Below, in pieces: positions 34,020 through 43,734 of a stretch of DNA of 58,969 nucleotides. Origin of the DNA: JADFRG01 sp046759305 (GTDB lineage: Bacteria; Chloroflexota; Anaerolineae; Anaerolineales; E44-bin32); the NCBI GenBank assembly GCA_046759305.1, contig JBHIBY010000003.1, positions 1-58,969 of the forward strand, in the 5' to 3' direction. Each line of letters starts with the position of its first letter. Position 1 is the first letter of the stretch. The notes below the pieces were generated by a model that was given only the letters and a program-made list of their open reading frames with translations, did not search any database and was not told the origin of the DNA. A program made the translations under genes and the position numbers.

Positions 34020-35681
34020 CTAAGGCAGTCTAAAATCCTGCGCATTCAACTGTAGGCTAACCACACCCCTGAATTCGTTTCGTTCCAGTCGATAGGCCAG
34101 ATCTATCCGGCCCGGCAGTTTCCCGGACTGATCCCCAAATCCGAAAGCGATCGCATCAAAGATTCTTCCGGTGTGCCGCAGGGTCAATTTGAGGTGTTTG
34201 CCGCCCTGCCCCACTGCCCGCTTGGAGAGAACCTCGACTCCGGCCGTAGCAAATACTGGATCAGGATTCGCCTGGCCGCAAGGCTGGAGCCGATCGATGA
34301 ATGCCATGAGATCATCATCCAATTCATCGAAGCCGACGCTGGCATCGATCTCCAGGCGAGGTCTTAGGTCTAGTCCTGCCAAGCTATCGGCAGCAAGCTC
34401 TGACAGTCGGATCGTGAAGGCCTCCAGGTTCTCCTCGAGCAAGGCAAATCCCGCTGCCTGAGCATGGCCACCATATCGAAGCAGGAGGTCATCGCAGGCC
34501 TGTAGAGCTTTTGTGATGTGGAACTCGGGGATGCTGCGGGCCGACCCTCGTAGCTCATTCTCCTCAATTCGTGCAACCAGGGCTGGCCGATAGAACTCGT
34601 CCGCCAGCCTGCCGGCCACCAAACCGACCACTCCCTCGTGAAAACTTTTTTCAGCGGCTACCAAAAGATCCCCCTGCTCTTGAGCGATCGATCGTGCGCG
34701 TTCAAGGGTCTCATCTGTCAACTGCCGTCGCTCTCGATTCAGACCGTCCAATTTGCTTGCATTATTCCAAACATCCGATCCATCGGTCGACAGAAGAAGC
34801 TCTACTGCCAGACGCGCGTCGGCTAATCTTCCTGCCGCATTCAGCCGGGGCCCTAAACCGAACCCAATTGACGAAGAAGTAATCGATCCCTCAGCGTACC
34901 CCGCAAATTCAGAGAGAGCTCGGAGTCCGGGACGCGCTCTAAGGTTCAGCTGTTCAAGGCCAGCACCGACCAAGTATCGATTTTCGTCAACCAGCGGAGC
35001 CAGGTCTGCCACTGTTCCCACAGCGACCAGATCCAGATATTTCTTCAGATTCTCACCCCCGGAGGATGCAACCAGGCCCTGAGCCAGTTTGTAGGCGAGC
35101 CCGACGCCTGCAAGTCCTTTAAACGGGTAGTTGTCGTCTGCTCGATTGGGATTGATCACCGCGATCGCAGGGGGCAATTCTGCGCCCGGCAAATGATGAT
35201 CAGTGATAATGAGCTCTAAACCCGAAGCGTTGGCAGCTTCAACAACCTCATTCGCACGAACCCCACAGTCCACGCTTACTACCACTGCGGTCCCGCTGCG
35301 GCGTATCTCGCCAAGCGCAGGTTTGTTGAGGCCGTACCCCTCTGAAAAGCGGTTGGGTATATACCACCCAGTATCCAGACCTATTGAGCGAAGAACCTGT
35401 ACCAACAGGGCCGTCGCGGTTGTGCCGTCGGCGTCGTAGTCGCCGTACACTACGACCCGCTCACCTGCTCGCCGAGCCGCCTGCAGGCGCTCGACTGCGC
35501 GATCCATATCGCTCAGCTGGAAAGGATCGACTTCGCCATCGTACTGCCGGTTCAGAAAGGATTCAATCTCCCGCGCACTGGATAGGCCTCGCCGCTCCAA
35601 TATGGCCAATTCTGAGGGCTTGAGGCCGGAGGCCGCGCGATCTATCGAAGGTTCCGGAAATATCCAACGTTTTGTCGGCAT
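34020..35681 (-). CDS. recJ: Single-stranded-DNA-specific exonuclease RecJ
   Basis: A 553-residue protein of normal RecJ size. DHH phosphoesterase motifs are intact: VVYGDYDADGTTATALL, VSVDCGVRANE and the DHH in IITDHHLPG. The DHHA1 domain carries RYGGHAQAAGFAL, and a C-terminal OB-like part binds DNA. RecJ degrades single-stranded DNA 5' to 3' in recombination and mismatch repair. The N terminus KRWIFPEPS is typical, so the ATG at 35681 is accepted. Confidence 0.95.
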   Translation of the reverse strand: MPTKRWIFPEPSIDRAASGLKPSELAILERRGLSSAREIESFLNRQYDGEVDPFQLSDMDRAVERLQAARRAGERVVVYGDYDADGTTATALLVQVLRSIGLDTGWYIPNRFSEGYGLNKPALGEIRRSGTAVVVSVDCGVRANEVVEAANASGLELIITDHHLPGAELPPAIAVINPNRADDNYPFKGLAGVGLAYKLAQGLVASSGGENLKKYLDLVAVGTVADLAPLVDENRYLVGAGLEQLNLRARPGLRALSEFAGYAEGSITSSSIGFGLGPRLNAAGRLADARLAVELLLSTDGSDVWNNASKLDGLNRERRQLTDETLERARSIAQEQGDLLVAAEKSFHEGVVGLVAGRLADEFYRPALVARIEENELRGSARSIPEFHITKALQACDDLLLRYGGHAQAAGFALLEENLEAFTIRLSELAADSLAGLDLRPRLEIDASVGFDELDDDLMAFIDRLQPCGQANPDPVFATAGVEVLSKRAVGQGGKHLKLTLRHTGRIFDAIAFGFGDQSGKLPGRIDLAYRLERNEFRGVVSLQLNAQDFRLP

Positions 35682-35716
35682 TCAACTCGATCCTGACAAA
35701 GCCTCATCAACCCAAC

Positions 35717-35750
35717 GCGGCCCGCTGTCGCGCGGGCCGCTTCTGCTTTT
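35717..35750. terminator. Strong GC hairpin between recJ and the DUF4870 gene
   Basis: GCGGCCCGC (35717-35725) and GCGGGCCGC (35732-35740) form a 9-bp stem with a 6-base loop. TTCTGCTTTT follows on the plus strand. It lies just after the DUF4870 stop and probably ends that minus-strand message before recJ. Confidence 0.6.
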
Positions 35751-35763
35751 GGCTCTGCTCAAG

Positions 35764-36093
35764 CTACGCCCAACCCTGGTTCTTTGTGAGATCCGTAATC
35801 ACTGGGATGTTGACGTATTCCCCCTGATAAGCCTTGATCCCCCAATAGACACCGATAGCCCATAAGATAAGCGAAGGAGCAAATAGGCAAACGGTCGAAG
35901 GTATGGAGACGACCACGAGGAGGACTCCCCAAATCAGTGCCTGCGCATTGTGGGCTCTAATGAATGGACGACTCTTCTTATCCTCCATCAGCAGGATAAT
36001 GACTGGTGCCAAAGGTGTCAGCACATATGCCAGCAACGACACCAACCTATCATCACTTGAAGCTCCACTCTCGCCCTTTGGTTCTTCGCTCAT
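35764..36093 (-). CDS. DUF4870 small membrane protein
   Basis: A 109-residue protein with an acidic soluble start, then three membrane segments (about 20-38, 51-72, 75-92). LVSLLAYVLTPLAPVIILLMEDKKSRPFIRAHNAQALIW is characteristic of DUF4870 proteins, which have no established function. A strong AGGAGG ribosome-binding site lies 6 bases before the ATG, in contrast to the leaderless genes around it. Confidence 0.88.
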   Translation of the reverse strand: MSEEPKGESGASSDDRLVSLLAYVLTPLAPVIILLMEDKKSRPFIRAHNAQALIWGVLLVVVSIPSTVCLFAPSLILWAIGVYWGIKAYQGEYVNIPVITDLTKNQGWA

Positions 36094-36200
36094 TGCAAAC
36101 CTCCTGAAATTAGCTTACTCGGAAATGTTTCTTTGTTGCTCCGTTCTCTACAACCCCTTTCCACCGTGGAGGTTGCTTGGAGTTCAATCAGAGCGTGTGC

Positions 36201-36206
36201 TAGCAT
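36201..36206 (+). promoter_or_regulatory. -10 element of fmt, leaderless type
   Basis: TAGCAT ends 6 bases before the ATG at 36213. No ribosome-binding site is present. Confidence 0.5.
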
Positions 36207-36212
36207 TGCACC

Positions 36213-37139
36213 ATGAAGATCGTGTTCATGGGCTCGCCGCAATTCTCGTTGCCAAGTTTACAAGCTCTTTCAGAACAACACACCATCGCGGCAGTAGTTT
36301 GTCAGCCGGATAGACCGGCGGGGCGAGGGAAGGCAACTACTGCTCCGGTGACTAAGGCCTTCGCGGTCGAGTTGGGTATTCCCGTCCTGCAGCCGGAACG
36401 CATTCAAGATGCCGATGTAGTATCGGAAATTCAAACCTTTGAAGCTGAATTGCTGGTCGTTGCCGCGTATGGACAGATCCTTCCTCAAAGCCTGCTCGAC
36501 CTCCCCGCGCGCGGGAGCTTAAACGTTCATGCATCTCTTCTACCTCGTTGGCGGGGTGCGGCGCCGGTTCAAGCTGCGATCCGAAACGGAGACACGGAAT
36601 CTGGTGTCACAATAATGCGAATGGATGCCGGCCTGGACACTGGCCCGATCATCAGCCAGCGGAAGGTTCGGATCGAGGCCGAAGCAACCGGAGGTTCGCT
36701 GACCCATCACCTATCGCACGTTGGTGCGGAGCTACTATTAGCAACGTTGCCGGGCTACCTATCGGGCGAACTCAGCCCTACGCCTCAGGATGAGGCTCTG
36801 GCGACATACGCACCAATGCTGAAAAAGAAGGACGGGAAACTAGATCTTGAGGCAACTGCCGATGACCTATCCCGTCAAATCCGCGCCTTCGATCCATGGC
36901 CCGGCACCTTCATCTTGTGGGACGATCGCAGTTTGGCGATCAAGCGCGCACACGCCACTTCGCACAACGGTGAGATTATTGCTGGCCAGGTGGTGTTGAT
37001 CGATAATGCTCCTGCACTCACCACCCACGAAGGCTTTCTGGTTCTCGACGAGGTTCAGCCAGCAGGAAAGCGCGAGATGCCCGGAGAGGCATTCATCCGT
37101 GGTGCGCCCGACTTTATTGGCGCCAAGCTACTCAATTGA
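36213..37139 (+). CDS. fmt: Methionyl-tRNA formyltransferase
   Basis: A 308-residue protein of normal Fmt length. It transfers a formyl group from 10-formyl-tetrahydrofolate to initiator Met-tRNA. MKIVFMGSPQFSLPSL, the catalytic and folate-site NVHASLLPRWRGAAPVQ with the downstream DxGPII-type motif (MDAGLDTGPII), and the C-terminal OB domain are intact. The start is 6 bases after a -10 element. A GNAT gene follows after 6 bases and is probably co-transcribed. Confidence 0.96.
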   Translation: MKIVFMGSPQFSLPSLQALSEQHTIAAVVCQPDRPAGRGKATTAPVTKAFAVELGIPVLQPERIQDADVVSEIQTFEAELLVVAAYGQILPQSLLDLPARGSLNVHASLLPRWRGAAPVQAAIRNGDTESGVTIMRMDAGLDTGPIISQRKVRIEAEATGGSLTHHLSHVGAELLLATLPGYLSGELSPTPQDEALATYAPMLKKKDGKLDLEATADDLSRQIRAFDPWPGTFILWDDRSLAIKRAHATSHNGEIIAGQVVLIDNAPALTTHEGFLVLDEVQPAGKREMPGEAFIRGAPDFIGAKLLN

Positions 37140-37145
37140 CCGATC

Positions 37146-37619
37146 ATGGAACTTCAAATCATCCGGACCCGTCACCCACCAGAGGCATATCTGGAACAGC
37201 TCGCTGATCTTCTGCAGTCCGATATTCCAGCTGTGACACTTGAAGATCTGAGGCGGAGATTAGAGTTATTGCCCAGCGAGGATCGTTTCTTCCTTGCGCT
37301 GGATGGAGAAGCTCTAATAGGCTATGCGCACCTCAGGGTGTCGCACGATTTGACCAGCGACGATAGCGTGGAATTGATCGATATCATCGTTGCTCCGGAG
37401 ATGCGCAGGCAGGGCGTAGGTCGGAGATTAATGACGGCAGCTGAAATTTGGGCCTTTCAGGCAGAGCGGGCGCGTCTGATGTTGCATGCGGCAGTGGTGC
37501 GCAGCGAAGCGCAGGCGTTCTTCTCGGCCCTTGGATACGAACCATCTGCTACTTCCCAAGAATATATCCGCGATCTGGATGCCGCCCGCCGAGCCGAGGC
37601 ACCCACTCAGCCACAATAA
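37146..37619 (+). CDS. GNAT-family N-acetyltransferase
   Basis: A 157-residue protein with a GNAT core. LIGYAHLRVSHD is beta4, and the acetyl-CoA-binding motif IIVAPEMRRQGVGRRLMTAAE has the expected R-x-x-G-x-G/R pattern. The C-terminal AQAFFSALGYEPS matches the last helix/strand of the fold. The acceptor is unknown. It starts 6 bases after fmt and 11 bases before the amidohydrolase gene, so the three form one transcript. Confidence 0.85.
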   Translation: MELQIIRTRHPPEAYLEQLADLLQSDIPAVTLEDLRRRLELLPSEDRFFLALDGEALIGYAHLRVSHDLTSDDSVELIDIIVAPEMRRQGVGRRLMTAAEIWAFQAERARLMLHAAVVRSEAQAFFSALGYEPSATSQEYIRDLDAARRAEAPTQPQ

Positions 37620-37630
37620 GTCGCCAGTCA

Positions 37631-39232
37631 ATGCAAACTTCTAACCGCCCCACATACCTGTACGGCGGCAAGATTCACCTTCATCCCGAAACCTCAAGAA
37701 CGGTCGAGGCAATCGTAGTCGATAAGGGTCGGGTGCTCGCCTCCGGATCCACCGAGGAGCTTGATCCGAGGCTGCTCCCTGAGACCGAGCGGATAGCTCT
37801 TGACGGTCGTGCGCTTATTCCCGGTTTGATCGATGCACATATTCATCTTGAAAAGTACGCTCAGTCGTTGCAGATTATCGATTGTGAGAGGCCTACGATG
37901 GCTGATTGCCTGGAACGCACTAGCAAGCATGCCTCCCAGGCACCGGCGGATTCCTGGATCCTTGGGCACGGATGGAACCAGAATACCTGGGGAGGATTTG
38001 GAAAGCTTGCGGATTTGGACGCAGCAGTGCCAAACCATCCTGCTTATCTGACGGCAAAGTCATTGCATGCGGCCTGGGTCAATTCCCGAGCACTTCAGTT
38101 GGCGGGCATCGATTCATCAACGCCGAATCCAGAAGACGGGGTGATCGAGAGAGATGAAATCGGAAATGCTACCGGCATGCTCTTTGAAGGAGCAATGCGC
38201 CTGGTAAAGCGTCGCATCCCAGCCCTGACAGCAGACCAGCTAGCCGATAAGCTTGGTACCGCACAGGAGAACCTCGCTCGATTTGGGTTGACCGGCGTTC
38301 ACGACTTCGATGGACCCACCTGCTTTGGCGCCCTCCAAATACTGCGCGAGCGAGGGGAACTCAGGCTGAGAGTATTGAAGAACATTCCTGCCGCTCAGCT
38401 GGGTTCCGCGCGCGATCTCGGACTTCGCAGCGGTTTCGGAGATGACTGGATCAGGATAGGCAATATCAAAGTCTTTGCGGACGGCGCACTGGGCCCTCGT
38501 ACGGCGGCTATGCTGCAATCCTACGAGGGCGAACCCAAGAACCGCGGAATGCTGCTCGTCGACAGCGAGGCGTTGATCGAAATATTTGAGGAGGCAGCAA
38601 GGTCGGGATTTGGTATGACGGTGCATGCCATCGGCGATCGCGCCAACCACGAGGTCTTGAATGCCTTCAGCCTGCTGCGGGAATACGAACAATTGGAGAT
38701 GCTTGCCAAGAGACGGCATCGCATCGAGCACTTGCAGATCCTTCATCCAGACGACCTTACTCGGGCCGCCGAACTCGAGATTGTGGCCTCCATGCAGCCA
38801 ATTCACGCGACATCTGACATGGAAATGGCGGATCAATATTGGGGAGATCGAGTTACCCAAGCCTACGCATGGCGCGCACAACTTGATGCTGGAGCCAGAC
38901 TGGCGTTTGGATCCGATGCCCCCGTGGAGACCCCAGATCCGCTCTCAGGAATTTACGCTGCGATTGCTCGTCGGCGGCCCGATGGTAGTCCAGGTATCAA
39001 CGGCTGGATTCCCGATCAGCGGCTCAATCTCTCCGAGGCGCTAGTTGCCTACACCATCGGTCCAGCATATGCGGCCGGAAACGAATCTTGGCAGGGGCAG
39101 CTTTTTCCGGGTTATGCAGCTGATCTAGTGGTGCTCAATCATGATCCCTTTGAACTTGAAGGCGAGGAGTTCCTCAGACTGAGCGTGGCAGGGACCATGG
39201 TAGCTGGCAATTGGAGCTATCGAAATTTCTAG
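37631..39232 (+). CDS. Amidohydrolase family 3 (YtcJ-like)
   Basis: A 533-residue protein. The metal-binding HxH is in IDAHIHLEKYAQ, a later His in TVHAIGDRANHEVL, and the final Asp in AFGSDAPVETPDP. The overall layout and the end sequence DLVVLNHDPF match YtcJ-type amidohydrolases, which hydrolyse amide bonds of N-substituted compounds. The substrate is unknown. The reading frame is open further upstream within the GNAT gene, but the ATG at 37631 gives the family's usual N terminus. It overlaps the selB stop by 4 bases, tail to tail. Confidence 0.9.
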   Translation: MQTSNRPTYLYGGKIHLHPETSRTVEAIVVDKGRVLASGSTEELDPRLLPETERIALDGRALIPGLIDAHIHLEKYAQSLQIIDCERPTMADCLERTSKHASQAPADSWILGHGWNQNTWGGFGKLADLDAAVPNHPAYLTAKSLHAAWVNSRALQLAGIDSSTPNPEDGVIERDEIGNATGMLFEGAMRLVKRRIPALTADQLADKLGTAQENLARFGLTGVHDFDGPTCFGALQILRERGELRLRVLKNIPAAQLGSARDLGLRSGFGDDWIRIGNIKVFADGALGPRTAAMLQSYEGEPKNRGMLLVDSEALIEIFEEAARSGFGMTVHAIGDRANHEVLNAFSLLREYEQLEMLAKRRHRIEHLQILHPDDLTRAAELEIVASMQPIHATSDMEMADQYWGDRVTQAYAWRAQLDAGARLAFGSDAPVETPDPLSGIYAAIARRRPDGSPGINGWIPDQRLNLSEALVAYTIGPAYAAGNESWQGQLFPGYAADLVVLNHDPFELEGEEFLRLSVAGTMVAGNWSYRNF

Positions 39233-41121
39233 GCGGTCGATGAACGCACTAGCCGACGCACGTCACCGTCTCGATAGGTTAGACCGATCGAGTCGAAATG
39301 TTCCATCAGAGCCAACACATACTTTCGAGAGGTGCCGAAAAGATCTCGCACCTGAGCGATGGTGACTTCCCCCTCCCCTTGTAAGTGCTCGACAATACGC
39401 CTCTTCATGTCCTCATAGACTTCCTGAGTGAAAACCACCGCCTCGCTCACCTTGACTAGCTGACCTCGCTCAATTAACCCTTCTAGCAGCTCTTCTCCAA
39501 CGGCATCTCCACTTTCTTTCAGCGTTGGAGGGCCATAGGGGTTGTCCGCAAAAAGCTCCAAGAGGGACTTAACGCGCCGCTCCTGATCTGCAGAGTAAAT
39601 GATCTCGAACTCTGGCAGCCGAACTCGATTGCCAACTCTACGGATAATTCCCCGATCGACAAATGCAAACAATAGGGCATTTCCGGAGTAGTCAAGCCTG
39701 CTGCGAAATTCCTCAATAGGAACGCCTGCTCGGAGTGGATGCTCATTGTGATACCGCTCAAGCATTTCATGAGCTCGCGCAACAAGGCTCTCCCAAGCTG
39801 CTGAGCTGATGACAATCCAATCGCTTTGAGGAGTCTGCTTATTCAATATCACGATATCTCCCTCCCCCTCGAGGCGCACGATCTCTTCAACAGCGTCAGA
39901 CATTGCCAGCCCAGCTTCCCTTGCGGCCTCATTGAGGGACACCTGCACACCCCCAACGATCGTAGCCATGAGCACCTCCGCAGGAGTACCACTCGCCAGC
40001 CGCTCCAATCCCGCTATTACGGCCGCGTCTTTGCGCTTATGCCGCTCTGTGGGGTGCGGATCTGCAATTTGGCCGCCTCCCAGTGTAGTCCCGGGAGAGG
40101 GCTGACGGAGAATGAAATGATCTCCACGCCGTACAACTACAGGATGATCGAGTTCCAATTGCAGCCATCCGCTCTCGCCCCCTTTGAGCGGTTTCTCTTG
40201 AAGCAGCCGAACTCGTGCCATGCGCTGAGCTGATCCTGTGAAGAATTTAACATTGGCATTATGGCGGAGTCCGATCGCCTGGCCCTCAAGCATCCTGAAC
40301 TTCACATCGAGTCTGGACGTCGATGCGTCCGTTCCAGGCAACAGCAGCACTTCCCCTCGCTCGATCTGATCAACGCTCGCTCCGGAAATGTTGGCCGCTA
40401 CTCGGCTGCCCGGCTCTGCCACATCAACCTGTTGTTTGTGCGTCTGAAGCCCCCGGATCCGCGCCTCGACCTGGCGCGGCAGTACCTCCACCTCCTGACC
40501 CTTTTCGAGCTGGCCGTCCAGGAGCGTGCCGGTGACCACTGTTCCAAAACCGGCGATAGTAAACGCGCGATCGATCGGTAGCCTCGGACTCTGCGAGCCT
40601 TGCCGGGTCCTTACGGAGCGCAGTGCTGTATCCAGCACATCCAGAAGCTCGGATAGGCCTTCGCCAGTTACGGCAGATACACGCACCATAGGAGCAGATT
40701 CAAAGCGCGTCCCGTTCAGGAGCTCCCGCGTGTCCTCCTCGACCAGATCGATCCAATCCTCTTCTTGAACTAAGTCGACGCGGCTGTGCGCAACAATGAG
40801 TGTGTCGACTTCCAGCAGATCCAGGATTGAGAGATGTTCCCGGGTTTGGGGCATGATGCCCTCATCGGCAGCAATCACGAGCAAGGCCGCATCGATGCCC
40901 CCAACTCCTGCTAACATATTTTCAATAAAATCACGATGGCCTGGGACGTCCACAAATCCCAGGCCTTCTCCACTCGGCAACGTCAACCAGGCAAAGCCGA
41001 GATCTATTGTCATCTGCCGATCCTTCTCTTCCTGAAGCCTGTCCGGATCTATCCCAGTAAGGGCTTGCACCAGTGTGGATTTTCCATGATCCACATGACC
41101 GGCAGTTCCAATAACCCGCAT
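39229..41121 (-). CDS. selB: Selenocysteine-specific elongation factor SelB
   Basis: A 630-residue protein. The EF-Tu-like GTPase has G1 GTAGHVDHGKST, G2/G3 TIDLGFAWL and DVPGHRDFIENM. The beta-barrel domains (about 175-360) and four C-terminal winged helices (about 370-625) bind the SECIS hairpin. SelB delivers Sec-tRNA to UGA codons, so the organism should decode selenocysteine. The G4 motif is unusual, reading AHSRVDLV where a (N/T)KxD is expected. selA, selC and selD are not in this window. A candidate client, the DUF3179 gene with an in-frame UGA, lies at 57971-58969. Confidence 0.95.
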   Translation of the reverse strand: MRVIGTAGHVDHGKSTLVQALTGIDPDRLQEEKDRQMTIDLGFAWLTLPSGEGLGFVDVPGHRDFIENMLAGVGGIDAALLVIAADEGIMPQTREHLSILDLLEVDTLIVAHSRVDLVQEEDWIDLVEEDTRELLNGTRFESAPMVRVSAVTGEGLSELLDVLDTALRSVRTRQGSQSPRLPIDRAFTIAGFGTVVTGTLLDGQLEKGQEVEVLPRQVEARIRGLQTHKQQVDVAEPGSRVAANISGASVDQIERGEVLLLPGTDASTSRLDVKFRMLEGQAIGLRHNANVKFFTGSAQRMARVRLLQEKPLKGGESGWLQLELDHPVVVRRGDHFILRQPSPGTTLGGGQIADPHPTERHKRKDAAVIAGLERLASGTPAEVLMATIVGGVQVSLNEAAREAGLAMSDAVEEIVRLEGEGDIVILNKQTPQSDWIVISSAAWESLVARAHEMLERYHNEHPLRAGVPIEEFRSRLDYSGNALLFAFVDRGIIRRVGNRVRLPEFEIIYSADQERRVKSLLELFADNPYGPPTLKESGDAVGEELLEGLIERGQLVKVSEAVVFTQEVYEDMKRRIVEHLQGEGEVTIAQVRDLFGTSRKYVLALMEHFDSIGLTYRDGDVRRLVRSSTA

Positions 41122-41136
41122 CTATTTAAGTCTCAT

Positions 41137-42318
41137 CTACCCATCGCTGTTCCGGAGCTCCGCTCCCCAGTCCTGAATCAGAGCCATCAGATCCGTGATC
41201 CTCCGCTTGTTTGACTGATCCATGTCCTCGATCTTCAATACCGTTGAATCGAGAAGCTCCTGCATATCCTTCAGCTGCACTGCGATTGGCACATGCTGAC
41301 GATCGTGCTCCCTGCGCTGCTCTTCAAAACTGAGCTTGAAACTGCTCCATCGCTTTTGCTCATCCGCTTGAAAAGTTAGCCATTCCTGCTTGAAGCGATC
41401 TTCGCTCAACCTTTGAATCTCGCTCACTTCTGCAATACGTCGATCGAGCCGCTCAACAACATTTTGTTGCTCATCCCGCAACAAACGGAGCCCTCGGTGG
41501 GTCTCTTCATAAGACTCTATTCGCTCCTGAAGTTCGTCCGACTGAAGCTCAAACTCTGTGAACCGCTTTTCCCAGGCGTTCCAGGCTCGCTCAAATTCAG
41601 CCAATCGTGCAGACTGTTGCTCCGTCCACAGCGTTTGCGACTGGCGCAGCTCTTTCTCACTAACTTCGAGTATTCCGGTCCGGGTTGCAATCTTGCGCAG
41701 CTGATCTTCTAAGGAATCAATGTGAGAACGAAGTTCGTCTGCTCTCTTGCTGATCGCAGAAGCGCGGCTGTCCAGGTCATTGATGCGCTGCCAGTCATTA
41801 TCTCTGGCTTCTCTAAGCCCAACCGTGGAGCGCACCTCGTCTTCAACCTCAGCCGAAACTTGATCGACCTTCTTGTCTAGCCCATCTAATGCGCGGCTGA
41901 TCCGAAGTTCTTCACGCTTGCGAGTTTCAAGCAGCTCATTGATTGCATCTAGCTGCTTAAGTCTGACTCTCAGTTCGTCGACCTCTTCAACGACCTTCTT
42001 TTGGTCGATACTGCGCAGGGATTCGAGCTGCTTCTCACGTGCGATCCGACGATCATCCTGAATTTCAAGCTGCTGCAAGATTTCAGCACGGTGCTTGGCG
42101 ATCGTTTCATCGTACTGGCGAATTCGTGCCTCTAGCGCGGGGAATCGAGCCACTTCGCCCGACAACTCTCGCAGCTGTTGAGTATGTTGGCTTGCAGCCT
42201 GGTCAAGTGCTTCGAGACGTTCTTCAAGGCGCGTTACTTCCTCGGCATCCTTTCGCCTTTGTTCGTCAAGCCAGCTTACTCTCTTGTCAATCTGCTCAGC
42301 TTCCAAGCGTCCTCCCAA
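41137..42318 (-). CDS. Long coiled-coil protein, unknown
   Basis: A 393-residue protein made almost wholly of heptad-like charged coiled coil (LEERLEALDQAASQHTQQL, VEEVDELRVRLKQLDAINEL, and so on). It has no signal peptide, membrane helix or enzymatic motif. It reads like an SMC- or DivIVA-type structural protein but matches neither clearly. The start is a TTG at 42318 with GAGG 5 bases upstream; a second TTG at 42306 is also possible. It lies 15 bases upstream of selB, so both are probably co-transcribed. Confidence 0.7.
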   Translation of the reverse strand: MGGRLEAEQIDKRVSWLDEQRRKDAEEVTRLEERLEALDQAASQHTQQLRELSGEVARFPALEARIRQYDETIAKHRAEILQQLEIQDDRRIAREKQLESLRSIDQKKVVEEVDELRVRLKQLDAINELLETRKREELRISRALDGLDKKVDQVSAEVEDEVRSTVGLREARDNDWQRINDLDSRASAISKRADELRSHIDSLEDQLRKIATRTGILEVSEKELRQSQTLWTEQQSARLAEFERAWNAWEKRFTEFELQSDELQERIESYEETHRGLRLLRDEQQNVVERLDRRIAEVSEIQRLSEDRFKQEWLTFQADEQKRWSSFKLSFEEQRREHDRQHVPIAVQLKDMQELLDSTVLKIEDMDQSNKRRITDLMALIQDWGAELRNSDG

Positions 42319-42390
42319 GGTTTCCTCATGCGCTTTGATGCAGCAAAACTCGCGCTTTTCGAGTATAGCATGTGGTCGCTCACCATCAGA

Positions 42391-43734
42391 TTAGGGGCTC
42401 AAATTGGCCGCGCCCCAAAGAATAGCAAGCTGCGGGAAGATTCCCAGTATCAAACAGCTGCCCGCCATTATTGCCAGCACCACTCTGCGAGGGGGCTCGT
42501 CCAAATTGACCGGTCCCGGCTCGAACAGCTTCCAGGTCCAGCGGAGCACAGCCCATAGGATGGCAAGCATGCTGAATACGATCAGTAATGCAGCAGGTTC
42601 CGACAATCGAGTCATAAGCTGCCAGCGCCAGGGAAATCCGGCAGTTAGCGGCACTCCAGCCAAGCTCAATACACCCACAAGTGCGGCAGCCGTGGCGAGC
42701 GGCGCCGCTCTAGCAGCGCCCTTCGAATACCCGGACGAATTCATCAGCGCGGCTCCTAGTCCCCATAACCCTAAACTGATCACTCGCACACTGGTCAGTC
42801 CAATCGCGATCTCGCTTTCGGAAGATTGCTCTGAGCCAACGGCAAGCAGCGAGACTCCGATATCAGCCAATAACACGTAGATTGCCATCTTCAGGAATGT
42901 AATCTGCGCAACAGCCACTACGCTTCCAAAGATAATCAACAATATCCCTGCAGCTTGAATAGCTGCAGGGATGCTTGGCTCAGCGCGCATCCAAGCGAAG
43001 TTGTCCAGGAACCGCAGCAGAATGAACATCCCCGAACTTTGAAGGATGACGGCCACGAATGCTAGCGAATATGAGTTGACGCGGTCGGCTATGCTAGGGA
43101 GCCAGTAGTGGAACGGAGGGACAAAGAGCAGAATGACGAACCCTAATCCAAGCAGCAAAGCAACACGCGTCGCCAGTTCTGGTGTTACGCTCGTGACACC
43201 TACATTCTCGAGCAGCCAGCCTGTAAATAGGATCGCCATCATCGCCATTGAGTACAGCACTAGTAGATTGAGCACTCCCCTCTCATTGCGAGAGCCCGGC
43301 GGAATCAGAATGAGCACAGATGCCATCGCAGCCAGCTCGAGAAAAATCGCAGCGAAAAGGAAGGGTTCTATAGACAAGGCCCCGGCCAGCAGGCCAAGAG
43401 CCAGAAAGCCGGCCGGGACGAACGAGCGACCGGGCGCGACTACCCACCCCAGACTGAAGAACAATGCACCCACCAGAAACAGAAAGCCGACTCCTGCTCG
43501 ATCTGACGAATCCAGGCTCATGGGTCTCCCAAGGATTTCCCACGTGCTGTCAAGCCTTATCGAAACACCAAACAGCGAAAGAGCTGTATCCAATGGAGCG
43601 TAGAGAACAAACAGACCAATTAGAGCGGAGCAAGGTCCAGCAATTGCAAAAGGGATGATTGCTCGGCGCCGGAGGCTGAGCGTTACAACAGCTAGAAGCG
43701 CGACCAGGGAAAATACGATTGCGGGAGCGCTCAC
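42391..43734 (-). CDS. Complex I-like proton-translocating membrane subunit (NuoN/NuoM/HyfF family)
   Basis: A 447-residue protein with about 13-14 membrane helices. The family motif PFHYWLPSIADRV (near 205-217) and the conserved Glu in FLELAAMASVL are present. The Lys that normally precedes PFHxWLP is missing (FVILLFVPPFHYW), so proton pumping of the usual kind is doubtful. Antiporter-like subunits of this type carry the proton channels of complex I, hydrogenase-4 and Mrp antiporters. It overlaps the preceding small subunit by 4 bases. No NuoB/C/D/I or hydrogenase genes are near. Confidence 0.85.
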   Translation of the reverse strand: MSAPAIVFSLVALLAVVTLSLRRRAIIPFAIAGPCSALIGLFVLYAPLDTALSLFGVSIRLDSTWEILGRPMSLDSSDRAGVGFLFLVGALFFSLGWVVAPGRSFVPAGFLALGLLAGALSIEPFLFAAIFLELAAMASVLILIPPGSRNERGVLNLLVLYSMAMMAILFTGWLLENVGVTSVTPELATRVALLLGLGFVILLFVPPFHYWLPSIADRVNSYSLAFVAVILQSSGMFILLRFLDNFAWMRAEPSIPAAIQAAGILLIIFGSVVAVAQITFLKMAIYVLLADIGVSLLAVGSEQSSESEIAIGLTSVRVISLGLWGLGAALMNSSGYSKGAARAAPLATAAALVGVLSLAGVPLTAGFPWRWQLMTRLSEPAALLIVFSMLAILWAVLRWTWKLFEPGPVNLDEPPRRVVLAIMAGSCLILGIFPQLAILWGAANLSP

